From Aptenodytes patagonicus (lineage: Eukaryota; Chordata; Aves; Sphenisciformes; Spheniscidae), in contig NC_134982.1 in the NCBI RefSeq assembly GCF_965638725.1, positions 78,258,155 to 78,322,154 of the forward strand: a DNA stretch of 64,000 nt. Direction: 5' to 3'. A program made the position numbers and the translations under genes. The notes beneath the pieces were generated by a model. That model saw only the letters and a program-made list of their open reading frames with translations, was not told where the DNA came from and searched no databases. Positions 47,683-62,100 of the stretch are shown in pieces; position 1 is the first letter of the stretch, and the number at the start of each line of letters is the position of its first letter.

Positions 47683-50600
47683 ACCTCCCGCAGGATGGCA
47701 GGGGGGCGCCCGGGGGTCCCTCTCACCCCCAGCCCGAGTGGGCGGTGGGGTGTGCGCTGGGAAGGCAGCCCCTCGCAAACTTGGCTTGTCACCAAGACGA
47801 GGCAGGAGCGATAAGGGAAGCCAGAAAACTGTGAAACAAGCTTGGAAAAGATGGTTAAGTGCAAAGGAAAAGAGTGAAAACGGTGGAGAGAGACACTGAG
47901 CCTTCCGCAATTTAATTCCGCCTGTCAGAGGCACTTCCCAGCCAAAGGAATAACTATGACCCATACGTTAAAACTCACCTTCCACCTACAGTGTTAATGG
48001 TTATAAATATCCCCTGAACACAGCTGGTTATTCAGTAGTACTAGATGTAGAGTAAGGCTGTTTCCATTCGAGTGAATGAAGATCTGTCATAGAAACAAAA
48101 CAATACGCTGGGCAGAGATGAAGTCCTCGTATATGCCTGGCTTTCAGCATTTGAATTGTTAATCCATGAAGTTTGTTTTTGCCTGCCTTCTCCGCCATTC
48201 CCCCAGTATCCTTCTCAGGAATACAACCTCTGCAAGTAGTGCTGCAATGCTAAAGCTGCGATAGGTGCTAAAGCTTGACTGTGAACTGCCGGGGACTGTA
48301 ATGGTTTTCCTTTTTTCTGTTGAAGAGAAATGGGACCAAGCCCTTAGTGTGCTTGTTAGTAGCAGTGAGAATTTGCATAAATCAAATGATTACATCCCTT
48401 TGCTACATTCTGGATGACAACTTGTCAGGTCAGGGACTAGGCTTGTTTTTTTTAACTTTTTTCCTTCTTTAAACACAGTAACCCCAAAAGGTCATTTCAG
48501 GTCGAGAGTGACCAGTTCCTGTTTGCCCCCGCGGCTGCTTCTGTTCCCCTCCATATAATTCAGAGCTCAGACTGACAGGGCTGTACTCGTGTGGTACTGC
48601 AATTAATCTGATAACCCCAGCCAGCACCACGCTGGGGCTGCACGCCTGCCCCACAGCACACGTGCATCGGTTCAGACTGCTTCCAACCAACTGGCATTGC
48701 CAGGAGCTGAGTAAAATCGCCTTGGGGGTCAGATCTGCCAGTTGTCTCAGGCTGATTTTTCAAACATCATTTCAGGCTTGGCTAAAGCTATTTTTGCCCA
48801 CTTCTAGAGCCACGCAAAAGTCAAAGTCGGAAGTCACACGGTTCATGTACTCACCTGCTGCCCTGTGCGGAGCCTCGCACGCGACCTGGCTAAGTGATAC
48901 CCACAGCCCTTCTTCCCCCTCTGCCTGTGGCTTTCAGCAGAAAGCTATTTTTCAACCTTGTGCTCAAGTTTATCAGCTCTTTGAAATCCTTTATAGGTAA
49001 ACTAACAAACCAACCTGATAGTTTAAAAACCTTGCACCCAAATGAGAGATAAAGAGATAAGAATTGGCAAAAAGATACTGTGTGAACGAAGTATTAACAG
49101 GAAGTGTTCAGGGGATAATAGGTGGTCTTACATGCAGTGTAAAGCTTGTTGTGAGAGAGATACGCAGTGGAGTTACGCCAGTAACTCAGTTACACAAGAG
49201 TGTAACACAGGTCTTTGTATTCCACTAAAATAGCTGGGTTTCCAGGAGGTAACCTAAAACTTGTGGAAAAACTGTAACAGCTCAAGTACTTCTCTAGCCA
49301 TTGTTAGCAGGCTGGTGTTTTGTTTTGATTTGATTTGTTTTGTTTTTTAAGCAAGTATATATTGATGTTGTTCCTGTACTTACGCATCAATGCACTGGTA
49401 GTCTGTGTCCTACACCAGGAAGTTTCCTGTAACTTTAATTTACTGAATGCTTCAAAAGCACAGTATAATTCTGTTGCATTCACGCAATGATAATGGGCTT
49501 ACAGTCACCAAGTTCCCAAAGTGGTAGCATTTTGCTTCATTAGCAGTTCACACCTGGCAGTCACCAGGTGCACCTTCGTTAAGTGCTCCACCAAACCTGG
49601 CCTTGGTGCCAGTTTGACTGGACTGCCTCCTGTCCACGCGCTCCAGCTCAACGGAGACTCTCGGAGTTTCAGCAGTGCCATCTTTCGGTATTTTCAGTCT
49701 CCTGACCTTACGCCTCTCTGCCTCCCTTCCTTGTTAGCTATAAAACGCAGACAGAAGAGGTCTGAAGGTCTTAAGTGTGGGCAGACCTGTAATCCCAGCC
49801 TTGGCACTCATTTCCATGGTACCACTGTTTTTCCACATCTGCACTCCAGGAGCAATAACCCATCCATGCACAGCTCACAGAGGTGGTGTGAAAATTAACT
49901 ACTGTTTGTAAGGCACTCCACAGAAACGTATATGGCAATTAGTCCTCTCGAGGATTGTTATGCATCTGGTAATTCAAGTGTAACTAGCTCAACATAAGGT
50001 TCTGCTTTCAAAGGTTATTGCTACACACCGTTCTGCAAAGTAAAACAGGGTGAGATGAAGGTTAGTGACTTAAAGTAGTGCAAATTTTTATCGGCTTTTC
50101 TGGTTCCTTTTCTGTGAAAAATATTCAAAAAGGAGTGTTTAAGTCAAATGTTTCCGTGATGGATCTGCATAACAGCTCAGAGGAACTTGAAAGACTTATA
50201 CCTTAGTACTATTAATGATGAAGAAGACCTGTGGAGCACGACTGCTTCATCTTCAGTTACTTGACCTTGGCTCTGATTTGTTGATTTATGAACTTTATTT
50301 ACTGTCAGGGTTGGTGAATGCTTTTGCAAGACAGAAATTACAGTGTGCCAGCCCTCTCTTGTTTCCGTGGTAACGAGTACACCGCACAGATTCCCTAATG
50401 AGACCCTTGGCTGGCCACTGATTGTCTGCATTTTTCTGGTTTGGTAATTCTGGACCCTGGAGTAAATAAAAGGTCTTGTTCACATGACTGTCCAAACTCA
50501 AGCAGTCAAAATGGAAACAGAAATAAAAGAATAGATGCCTTCAGCACGGTGAGAATGTACTGTAATTTAGCCTCGGTTATACATACATGGATGGGATATA

Positions 50601-52199
50601 AGCAGGAAACTTCCAGTATTGTGTTTTCTTCTGGGAAGGGTATGGTGAAAAGGACCCATCCCAGATCTTGGGTTTAGTTTGAGCTTTGTGTACCTCTTCT
50701 GTGGCTGACTGATACGTGTGCAAAGAAGGAGGTTCTTTTGCATCGTCTGGGGGCTACTCTCAATTACAGGTGCTTTCCACAGTTTCTGGTCTGCCAGTTT
50801 TTATCACAGTCCTTGTATTGCAGGAGAGTTCTTTCATATTGCTCCATTCCCTTTTCTTATTTATTGTTTAGCAACAGGTGGGATCTGCAAACTTTTGTTC
50901 ACTTGACTTATGTTAGCTCGGAGACATCACATGTTGGACCCCAGCATCTTAGGGTTTTAGTCTTGTGAAAAGTTACAGGAACAAAAGTTTTCCTGTAAGT
51001 GCGAAATCACAGGATTAGATTCATGGTGTTCACGGAGTGAGCGCTGTGACCTTCTGCAAGTTTTTATCTCTGCTGCACGAGTTCAAAGTAATTATTTTCT
51101 AAAAATGGTCACTGTACCTAAGATAACTGGAAGAGATAAGGGGAGGAAAGAGATGCCTCTCCCTTTTTCTCTCCAGCTTCGTTTATTTCATTAATTTTCC
51201 CAGCTTTTTTGTATGGTCTGCCCTGTTATTTTCCTCTGTGATCTTCAGTAAAGTCCGTGTCTTTGGTCAGCGTGCACAATCAGGCAAAAAGCCCTCCAAA
51301 ATGTTTTTTAAAAACAGGAACATAGACATATAGCAGTGGGCAGACATCCAAACGCACATGTTGCTTAGCTTTGGCAACTGGACTAGATGAGAAGTAGTTT
51401 TCTTTTCTTGAATCACAACACTATAGTTTGAAAGCTTTATTGTTTAGTCCCTTCACCTATGAACAGCTGCATCTTAACGAAAGAAATAGACAAGAAAGGT
51501 ATCCATGATAAAATTATCTTCTATAGCAGTTTTATTCAAAATATGTGTAAAGCTGGCAGCAACTGAATTTAGTAATTTCAAATTTCAGTGGCTATCCTGT
51601 CACGGGTTAAGACTGGAAAAAAGAAAAACCACTGATTGTGGTTGAAATTCTTTCTTTGCCCTGCCAGAAGCAGCCTCCGAATGACCTGTGGTAAATAACT
51701 GCGTATTAGCCCATCTTGCCTTAAAGCTTGCTGATCGGTGTGACAAACAGAATAAAACTAACTGGAACAAGTGGCAGGCTGGAAATCTGTCTTAAAGGGA
51801 AAGCTCCAGTGGAAAGCTGTGAAATGGCTAAGAGCCAGACACCACGCTGTATTTAGGCTCCCGATCGCTGATCGTCTCCTTTAGTTTTAGAGGTAGCAGC
51901 ATTTTAAAGCAGTGTTTTCCCCTGGGTGGAGGCGTGCTAGCCTGCGAACGAGGGAGCTGCGGTTGTTAAAACCTGGTGTTGGGTTCTGCTGTTTTGGCTG
52001 CCGGTGTCAAATGCCGTCCCCTGCCCCTGCACGCACACCCCCAACAAAAAAGCAGAGTTTCTAATATGCCTCTGCTGAACCCAGCCATCTATTTTGTGGG
52101 TGTAAATTTCCACATGGTCAAGGGCTGTGGTTTACAAGCTGTTTTCGGAAATTGCTTAACAGTTTGCCCAGTAGTGACCCAAAATAACTGCTGTAACGT

Positions 52200-52450
52200 T
52201 TTATAAATATGTAAAGATATATCACATATAAATATGAATACTATACAAATATGAAGTTATGCTTATTTATCAATATATATGTAATATATACATATATTTG
52301 TACTACCTATAAATAGTACATTTTGATACTGTATTATTAGGTATTTTATATTATTTAATACATTATAATATATTAACATGGTATATGTTTTATTATTATA
52401 CATTATTATTATTACTACTACTACTATTATTATTATACATATTCTATTCT
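52200..52450. repeat. AT-rich tract with TATATA, ATT/ACT and TATTC microsatellites
   Basis: About 250 bp of nearly pure A/T, with self-complementary ATATATACATATAT-like stretches, then ATT and ACT triplets and a short TATTC repeat. Confidence 0.9.
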
Positions 52451-55129
52451 ATTCTGTAGTCAGATGAGAGAGAAAAGATAGGTCTCGCAGAGAAGGTGTC
52501 TGGCTTACGGGGTGAGGGAGCTGTGGTTCTGCTGGGATCTGTCCTGCTACGGGTCCTATCCAGTGTTTTCCCGAATGATACAGTGGAAGGAATAACGCAC
52601 CTCCCTCCATATTGCACCTGCGCGGAGCACGAGGCCGGAAAGAGCAGCAAAGACATGGGAGCACAGAATCAGATTTCAAAATCATCTCAACAGGTTGGAG
52701 ATCTGGGCTGGAGATGACAGGGCGTGAGGTGTAAAATGCAGGGTTCTGCTCTGTGGTAGGATTAGGGAAATGCTGAAATTACAAGCTGGGTAGCAATTTT
52801 TTGGCCAAAATTTTTTTTAGCAAAAAAAGAACACTCTGCAAAGGGGAAGGGAGTAACTTTGCTCCATGGCCAAGGTGGGTGGGACAGGAAACAATTTTCC
52901 ATTGGAGAAAAGGCCAGGGCTAGGCATCAAAACGTGCACTCCAAGAAAAAGGCTCACAAAGCTCTGGGATAACCCGCGAGGATGCTGCTATGGGAAGCCC
53001 TCACAATGAGGTTACACGAGCATCTGTCAGCAGGGGAAGAGGAGCTATGAGTCCGCTTAGGAGGAGCCCTAATTTTTAGTGATTTTTCTTTCATGATTAA
53101 ACCCCTACTCTGTGGGAAGTTTTTCTCTAGGACAAGAGTACAATGGACATTTCCCAAGAGGGCTGAAGAAAGACAACCAGAAACTGAATTTTTTTAATAG
53201 GAAATAGAGGTGGGGGAAGAAAGGGCGCCTATCTGAAGTTGTAAGTGACTACAAAGCCCCACCTCGTAACGTAGAGCAAGGTAACCCGGTGTGATGTGCG
53301 AATGGGTACGCGGAGGGATGTCAATGACATGAAGAGGAAAACGCCATGGCGAAATGAAAACACCTTTCAATTGGCCTGTCTGCAGCTTTGTCTTTGTCAC
53401 GGTACCGATGTCTCCCTAGAAGTAGTCCCAGTGCAGGAAAGGGCTTGAACAGTTAGAAGCCTCCTCCCGCTACCTACCCGCTAGTATGGTATTTACACCT
53501 TAGCTGGGCTACAGTCAGGTGCTTCTGTGCGGTTGTGCACGGGGAGTTTCCAGAATGACAGCCAAAATTAGGGAAAGATAAGCTTTTGGTATGCGCTTGG
53601 TGTTGCAGTGTTTTCTTAGCTTTCCTGTTTGTCTCCTCTCCTTAAACCTGCAGCCGCAGACCATAATTTCTATAATTCTGGTGTCTCTGCAGTCTAAGTA
53701 CGGAGGGGAGAGGATGTATTTGTGCTCTCTGCTAAGTGTTCTCCTGAAGAAAACCCTCATCACCCCGTGATAGTTTGCAAAATCCACTGCAACACGCCAT
53801 AAGGAGCCAGCATATTTTAGCTGATAACACTCCAAATGTCATAGCTTAGAATTTGCAAAATATTGCAGGATGGAACAAAATTAATGAACTATTCTCAAAA
53901 TGTAGAAGCTGACACTTTTTTTTAATCTGTGAGATTTTGATCCTTGCTGTTGAGCCAGTTTTTCACGGAAGATGTCGATGTACTCATTCAGTGGAACATT
54001 TTCTGTTCTCCATCATGTGGATTGTCCCCTTGCAGCAGTCCATAGTCATACCAGGTCATGCCACTCTACACTGTGAGGTTAAATATCTGCTCAGATTTTA
54101 TTCTAACTGAAAGCTTTTTACAGGGTCTTTTTTTTTTCCTGTTTAACTAGGAACGTGTTGAACTTCACACACTTTCCTGTGTGAAATTTAGATTTCATAC
54201 TGTCTTTTTTTAGCTCTGTTAGGGGGAAAAATCATGTCTGGCTGCTTTTTTTTTTTTTTTCTTTTTTAGTTAAAGCATATTTTAACCTTCTTATCTGTCA
54301 CTATAAAATCAAGGGTGCCTTTTTAAAAACTGTGCTCTTACTCACAGACTCGGCGTTAAATTTTTTAGACCCAAGAGGCAAACACTTATTGTGCAACCAG
54401 TAACTACAGTTGAAACTGTTCTGTAAAGTGCTTGGCATAGTCTGTGCCAGATGTGTGAATCCTAGCAATTTTAGCAGACTTGATGAGTGTTGATGACTTA
54501 ATTTTAAACTATTCAGGTTTAACATTTCCATCTCTGATTTCCAAAAATACAGATAACAGTTGTGGAACTAAACCAGTTAAAAAGAAGTGTTGTCTTTATA
54601 ACAAATGAATGAACATTAAATATCCACCAGCAGGTTGATAATTTCCAAATCTTCTAGATTTTGTTACATTTCAAGTAGATTCTCCTTACAAGTTTAAAAC
54701 TTTTGCCCCCAAGTCAAAACATGCAAATAAACTCATGCAAATACCTTGTGTCCAAAACCTCTTTCAGTTAAATCCTGTTTTCTGCACACATGGCAGGGTA
54801 TGGCTAAGAACCCCATAAAGGGCTTATTTTCGCTAAACTGAATATTATGAATTAAACAAGCAACGTAGGACTCCACCCATTTTGTCTGACCCGGTGCCTG
54901 GCATCAGCCTAAAAATCAGGCACAGCGCTGAGTGTTTGCTGAACAGGCAGTGTGATTTGATTGAAATACTGGTGACTGATGAAGATCTTTGGCTGGGAAG
55001 AGCTGGGTCAGATATTTAGATTTTGCAAATCTGCCTTGATTTGAGGGAGAGAAGATAGTTATTTTGGGGGTGAAGAAAGCCAGAAAATTATATATGCAAT
55101 ATATATAAATCCACAGTATGTAGATTCCC

Positions 55130-55141
55130 CCCCCCCCCCCC
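55130..55141 (+). repeat. Poly-C run
   Basis: About 12 consecutive C bases just after an AT-rich TATATAA stretch. Confidence 0.9.
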
Positions 55142-56160
55142 TTGTCTTACCCTGGTCACAGTTACTTGCTTAACCATAAGTACTCTAAGGGCTCAGTCCT
55201 GTAACATATTAGAAGTTATGGTGCAATCCAGCAAAACACAGGTGAGTGATCCTCCCAGAAACAGAAGCAGTAGTCAATTAATGCTTGCAAATTTTAGTAG
55301 ATAATTAAGTTCCATGCATTTTTTTTCCTGTTCTCTTTCCCAAATTGTCTGTGAATATGTTTTTCTTTCAGCTAGCTTTTTTGTCTGGTTAGATAATCTC
55401 TTCCGAAATAATGAGACTGATTTCAGTGCGGAAATGTACAGCAGCCCTTCTTAGTAATGCATTCACATGTATGAAAAAATAAGGCTGTCTGGCAGAGAAA
55501 AAAATTAAAAAATTGTAAATTTGGATTTACAATTTCTTTTGGACTGCAACAGAATACATTATACCGAGCATCACAAATAAGTCATGTTTTGGAACAGCTC
55601 CACAAGATAGTGGAGCATTACTGGAATAAAGTATCAGGCAATTTATATGGAGGGGGGTTATTCACCCGGCCCTTTATTTGCAAGAAACATTCCACACTTT
55701 AATTGAGCTCTTTTCAATATGCTGCATCTGCTTTAATGCGCTGTGTTTGCTGTATGCATTTGAACAGTCTCATAAAGATGGTTAAAATTTGCTTTGGTCT
55801 AGCCAGGAGTCAAGGAGAAATAGCAGCTCAGAGCCATATAGCAAAGATATGCACTATTAACCATTGCAATTTGGTTTTTTTTTTGTGTGTGTGTTAACAT
55901 TCAATACTTTCCTGTTGGATAGTTAACTCTGTAAAGCTAAGTGACCTCTTTCCATTCAGGCATCTCTAAAACTGTCTTCACCTCTGCTGACCTCCTAGAT
56001 ACTGATTAAACTGTTCAGCTGTGTTTGATTAGCTTAGTTTACAGACCATTTAACTGGTGCAGAAGTATTTACATGGGATAATACTGTGAAGATTAAGATG
56101 GGGGAAGTAAAAACCTGGAACCACTTCAGCAGGTTTTATGAAACAAAGAAGTATGAATCC

Positions 56161-56188
56161 AGTGTGTGTGTGTGTGTGTGTGTGTGTA
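56161..56188 (+). repeat. TG dinucleotide microsatellite
   Basis: About 13 TG units, a likely polymorphic marker. Confidence 0.95.
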
Positions 56189-59059
56189 TTTTAAAATCTC
56201 AGGGCTTGCACTTTGGGCTCAATGATTTATTTTTCTTCTGGAGGGCAAGTTGCTCTTGCTCCTTCAGTGGAAGGCAATGATTTCCCTCATTGCAGCAGTT
56301 CTCCTCGTGGCCGTACCCTGATGTTGGTGCCCTGCCCATGGCTGTGAGATTCGCACTGGGCACGAGGAATACGGCTATTAACAAGATAAGAGCAGAGCAA
56401 ATTGCTCTGTGTTTTACTTCATTAGTATTGATGCACTATCACTGTCCTAGCACAACTAAAAAGTGGAAAGTCTGAGTGAACACTAGACTCAGCTGTTGGG
56501 TGTCTTTCCTTGGCTGCTGCCACCTGGTGAATTTCACTACTTGCCTACACCGTGCAGTGTTGGAAGACAGGTTTTCTTGTTCCCATTGGCATAGCTGGGG
56601 TAAATTTGTAATACTACGTTATATCCATCCTTTTCGTCAAATGCCCTTTTTTCCACTACTGATGGCCACTGGGCGGTGATCTTCATTGACATGTTCCAAG
56701 GGAGTTGCCAGTCTTTTTTTTCCTCTCTTGTTTTTTTGGCAGACTATAGCTCTTCAGAAGAAATTGGGATGACCAGTGCATATTCCCTTTCCTACCCAGG
56801 TCATTCATCAGGAGGGACTTCATTGTGCCTCTCAGTGAGGAGATGGAAGAGCATCTGCATGTGGCTCTTGAGACTCCTGTGCGGAGGAGAGAGCTGGAGT
56901 CTTTGCTCAAATGCAGTTTTGCCCTGGCCCCCAGAGATGTCATTGTCAGGGTCTTGGGACTGGGTTGGCAAGTGAGTAGGAAGGCTTGAAGGACACACCT
57001 GGTTTCCTTGATGGTACTATATAAATCTTCCTGTAAAATTAAGGCAGCCTTTGGTAGCCTTGGGGAGGGCGATAGGTGGGGACATCCTGGCTGTGCATAG
57101 GGACCAGGGCTTTTGTGTGGAGGAACCTACCATTCCTCTGGGTTTTGTGTGGATTATCCGTCTTGCACAGTTTGGAGGTGCAGTGAGTTTCCTGCAGTCT
57201 TGCATGGGCTTTTTGTCCAGGGCTGATGTTCCAGGAAATGTGCTTCTGGGGCTGGGTTAGGCAGAGGTCTGCGGCGCTGTCTGGTGTAAAAGCCTCCTCC
57301 CAGCCAACCAGCGACTGGGAGAGTTGGACCCAGGCCCCCACGACTAACGCCAGAGCCCTCTGTCAGCAAGGTCCTTCTCACACGGTGGGAAGGTCCGCTG
57401 TTCCCATTGCATACCGCTTCTATGTGAATTAATATCTGCTCTCTAAGGCATGAGGTATCTTGTTGAAGCTTTATTGAAGGTCAAGTAAATTAAGTCGTAT
57501 AGGTCATTTTCATCTGCTTGATTCACCTTTCCTCTGCATTTAATGACTACTTTGAAAGACTCTCACAGCCATCAGGGGTCTAGCAGTTTTCCCTCATGAC
57601 TGTTGTACAAGTGTGATCGTATCTGGTTGCGTTTATTTTAAGTGCTGCACTACTTCTAATTATGCTCTGCCTGTGCAAGATACTTTCTCAAAAATAATAG
57701 AAGTGTATCACTTTAGCTGTATGTATAATTATACTATAAGGAATTCAGAACGATGTCAAAGTAAAATTTCTGCTGATATGACATGCTATTTGAGAAACAA
57801 TGTCTTGTTTTTGTTGGGGGGGGGGTTTGCTGGTTTCAGGGGACTGACAAAAGAAAACAGCATTACCATTTTTGACGTGGTTTGACCCATTAGATTGCTT
57901 GGTAGAAAGTATTTGAGTAGGCGGCAAATTGAATTGCTTTTACATTTTCAAGACGCTTAAGATAGAAAATAGAAAAGACAGCACTACATAAACATGCTGC
58001 ATATATAATAATATTACTGCCAAGGAAATTTAATTCAGTCTTCGGTGATGGGTTTAGGCAGATGTGTTGCATTCAGCTAGAGATAAGGTAATGCATGCAG
58101 TGCAGTCTCAAGTAAGTAGGAACAGAATGAAACTGATATTTTGCATTAGTTGTGTATTATTTATTGTATCTGATATAAGCGTACAGCAGACACCTGATAC
58201 TACCACCATCTGCCTGGTATCAGATACTGCATCTGCATGTGGAAAGGGTAGGGTGGTGCTGTCTGGACTTCCTGTACAAGAGTTGCATCAGAAAAGCTTT
58301 TATTTTGTAAACAACTACTTTGCTAGTGCGTTTTTGGCTAATTTGCTTTCTTTGTTAAGGCTGTAGTTCTGTCATTAAAAGTCAAGATTTGCATTAGTAG
58401 TTGGCCGCTAGTGTGCAATGGTCCCAGTATCTTATCTCAAGACAGTGAAAAGCAGCAGTCATGATCAACTGTTGTAAGAAACCAATATTCCTGTACTCTG
58501 AGGGTAGGAGACTGCAGGAAGACAGTTTTGGGATAGTTCAGTGTCAGAATATACTGTGAAGGGGAAGAAAGTCTCAAGTTTTGAAAAAGTACTTTGCCTG
58601 AGTGGTCTGAAGAGATAGATGTCAGTAATATCCTTAGATGGAGAATGAGAGAAGGAAGAAAACAACACAAAAAATGCAGGGAAGTTTCCAGCTGTTCAAG
58701 TAGGAAATAAACTGATGGAAGAAACTATCTGGTGCACCAGACAACCTGGTGGTTACACGCCTCAGTGCTGTTTAGGTGGGAGGTGAGGTGGGACTCTCAA
58801 ACTTGAGTTTCCTTTAAAAGCCACATAAGTCAGGACTGGTGCTTCCAGAAGGAGCTTACTGTATTTTGGTATAAATCCCTCAAGGGAAAACCAAGTTTGG
58901 AATCAGATTCTCTAGGCAGGAGACTACAGTTCCTTCCGAAATGGTGCAGTCAGCAATGGTCTGCCTTGGTCCTGTCCGCTCTCCATCTGGCTGCCCCTGA
59001 AGAACGCAAGGAGGGCTACGCAGGCTGTCCACAGTGTGCTACCCTTTGCACTACAGAAA

Positions 59060-59170
59060 CATGGCTCCCATTTTACAGAAGGAGAAACTGAGTCAGAGAG
59101 ACCTGGGCTAAAGGGTGTTCTGTTGCTAAAGGACATTATGTGCAGTCAGAGACCACTGAGCTCCTGACTG
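59060..59170 (+). mobile_element. MIR-like SINE fragment
   Basis: CCCATTTTACAGAAGGAGAA and then ACTGAGTCAGAGAGACCTGG match the MIR core; the downstream part is weaker. Confidence 0.6.
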
Positions 59171-62100
59171 TGCTCTAAGATGAGAAACACCTCCGGGGTG
59201 ATGAGCTGCAGTTGCCTTGCTCTGCCTGAGAGTGCTGACAGCTGCAGTGATTTTCCTGTCTGCTTGCGAAGGAATGAGCTCCAGACGATGAATGAAGGAT
59301 GTCGCAGGGTTGGGCTTGAGCTGTGCAATCCTGCTGCATGTGTCTGCCCTGGAGTTTGGAAAGGTTTGTGTTTGAATAGACCACCTTTGCCAAGGCTGGA
59401 TGCAAGGACAAGATCTCTGTTTCTTAGGCTTTTTTCCTAATCATATGGCTGGATTTTCAGCTAGCCCAGTAGTGTCAGGTTTATAATTAAAGGAAAACAG
59501 CCTGTTTGCCATTGCCACCCCATTGCTCCAAAATCAGGGTTGATTTCAGAGCGCAAAACCAGTGATCCAGTCCCTGAGGAATGGGGACCACAGGTCTGGC
59601 GGTCTAACAGGTCAGAGGGGCACAAAATGGGGAGAAGAACCTCTACCCTCCCACCTGCACCACTGAGAGCAGCTAGGTCCTTCTCCAAAGTCATGTGAAA
59701 ATGACTTCTTTTGAGGGGGAAGTGTGTGCGAGAGGCTTGCTCAGCTACAGAGGTGGGCAAAAATAATGAGCAATGTGTTTCAGTAAGTGCACGGCTCCGC
59801 TGAGGAGTGTCATGTGCTGCAGCCCTGATGAAATCTGCACTTCTCCAGGTAGAGGGGAAAAGTGCTCAAGAAAGAAGGTGCGGGAATGGTTTGTGATCTT
59901 AATGAGCACCTGAGCCACTGCAGTTGGCTTCCAGGTGATGCCCAAGGTCAGGAGCAGGCTGAGCCCTGCTGGGTTCGTGCTCTTGAGCTGTGTCGTGGAG
60001 GACAGACGTGCAATAACAAGGATAAAGAAGCGGGGACATGAATGAACAGTTGCAAACCAGCCTGCACCTGGACAGCACCATGAGCTGTCCTGGCAGGTTA
60101 GCAGTAACCCACTCCTGTTGCTTTCTTGGCTCTCATGTCGGCAAGGGCTGGGAGTGTGGTAGAAGTGAGACACAAAATACCCTTCCCCACGGACAGGGTC
60201 AAAGTAATAGGTTTTTCTGGTAAGAAGAGGGAACAATATTCAACAGTGTCTTTTGGGGGATGATACTTTAGCCAGTGATTCGTTGAGGAGAAAGGGACTA
60301 CAGCTGGGCAGCAAAAAGACAAAAAATGGGCAATGGAAGAGCTATCTGGCACTGCCTGATGCTCGTCAGGAAATGCAGCTTGCTGTGTGTGGTGCATGTG
60401 GACCTCGTGCGCTCCACTGCACCTGCAGCATGCAAGCCACCAGGCTTGCCTGTGCAAAGCAATATGCCTGCATTTTGCTGACAGAAACGGAAAGTTTTTT
60501 TGCTCTTCCTTATGGGATGCATTTGCTTGTTATGCTAGGGGAGCATGGAGTAACCTCGGCAGACAGACAGAATGACCGTGCATACCCTGGGGCAAGACAC
60601 AGTGTTTGTTCTGACAAAATCCTATTTTATTCTGGTTTGTTTTGTGTTCATAAAGGCCTCTGCAGTGCATGCTGGGGATTGAGTGGGCTGGGAGTGGGAA
60701 GTTGCAGACTGCTGGGGAGAGCAGTTTTTCAGGAACTTTTGTTGCTGTAAATGAAACCCATGGCCTGTCTGGTTGCCAGCTTCTTCTTCACAGTTAACAG
60801 AGAAGGTTGTCCAGAAACTGCCATAAAGGGCAATCCTTGATTTTCTGTGGTAAGGATGGTTTGAGAAGATTTACAAGCATTGTGAATTTAATTTTACAGG
60901 CGTCTGTGCATGCACTGCTCACCAAGAGTGCTCCCAACTGCTCTATCTCTGCTGCGTGGCACGGAGAGCACACGCTGCTCCAGCTCTTGTACCCTGACCA
61001 AAATCCGCCTGATTTCAAGACTGTGCAGACTATCGCACTAGTGAGATATGTCTTGCTTATGTTAACCTCAGTGACAAAAGAGTTTAGTGTGGCGTGAATG
61101 GGGAGGTGCATGGAAAATCAAGTGAGTGCCCTCATTGTGCATCACTTAGGATCTGGCATATGACTGGCAACTGGGAATCCCACTTGGCTGTGACATGCAC
61201 GGCAGCAGCATGTGCCATGAAAGTGCAGGGGCTGGATGGAGCTGATGAAGTTGAGCCAGGCACGAAACCTTCACCTTACCTTCCACCAGTCCCTCTGGAT
61301 GGGCCTAGACATCACATATTTCTCCATGCCTTTATGCCTAATGGTAGAACTACTAGCAGTGTTGGGGCAGTCAGATGCTGTGAGCAAGCATTAAGAAAGT
61401 TACAGGCATATGTGAACCTTGCTGAAACTGGCAGTGAGTATTTGAGTTAGACAGTTGAGTAAAGAATGAATTTCTTAATAGTAATTATTAAAGTCAGTCT
61501 TTAACTTTCTGTGGAAGCACTTGTTAAAGTAGAGGAAGGTGCCAGTGTTGCTCTGTTTCGCTCAACAGTTTAATCCAGTGGTAACATTACCACTTGTGTT
61601 CTTCATGGATGTTTGTTTAAAATATATCTGTGTTTTGTTTTTTGGGGCGCTTTTTGCTGACATTCATTTCTTAATGTCTTTTCCTAATGTTAACTGCTGG
61701 TGTCGCAGACATTGTACATTACTGGCATCAAAAGTATCCCATAGGTAGCAGAAGTGAGCTCGTTGTTTTTAAGGTGTGACACTAATAAATACAGAATGAC
61801 ACCAAAAGAGGGAGCCCTGAACGGTACCGCTTTAGCCGAGCCCAACATTGGGTGTTGCACAGCTGTGGCTGTGGTTCAGATTTGCACCGTGTTCCAGTGA
61901 TAAACACCCCGACACTTGCAGCCACCCAGGTGAGCAGGTCAGTCTCACCGAGCACCGCCCGCGTAGCGGCGAGGTAGCCTCTGGTGCCGTCTCCCTCTCT
62001 CACCCCTTGCCGCTGTCCTGAACGGTCTCCATGCATTGGAGGGCAATGGGGCATGTCTTGTATCTTCACAGGGTTGGCCCAAGTATCACTTCTAGTTGCT

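Larger units (their letters stand above)
46480..47800. promoter_or_regulatory. Large CpG island, candidate PTBP3 promoter
   Basis: About 1.3 kb of strongly GC- and CpG-rich DNA. Strong donor candidate CTGCAG|GTACGTG at 47111-47123 on the plus strand. In human, PTBP3 lies divergently next to HSDL2 with its promoter some tens of kb away (recalled, not checked). The position here, 22 kb from HSDL2 exon 1 on the expected side, fits a non-coding first exon of PTBP3 on the plus strand, but no PTBP3 coding exon occurs in the window. Confidence 0.5.

Noticed and set aside
46542-47834. 430-codon open frame on the plus strand
   Set aside because: Lies wholly in a CpG island; Pro/Gly/Arg-rich, contains simple repeats, and the opposite strand is just as open (361 codons at 46559-47644). 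Absence of AT-rich stop codons explains both.
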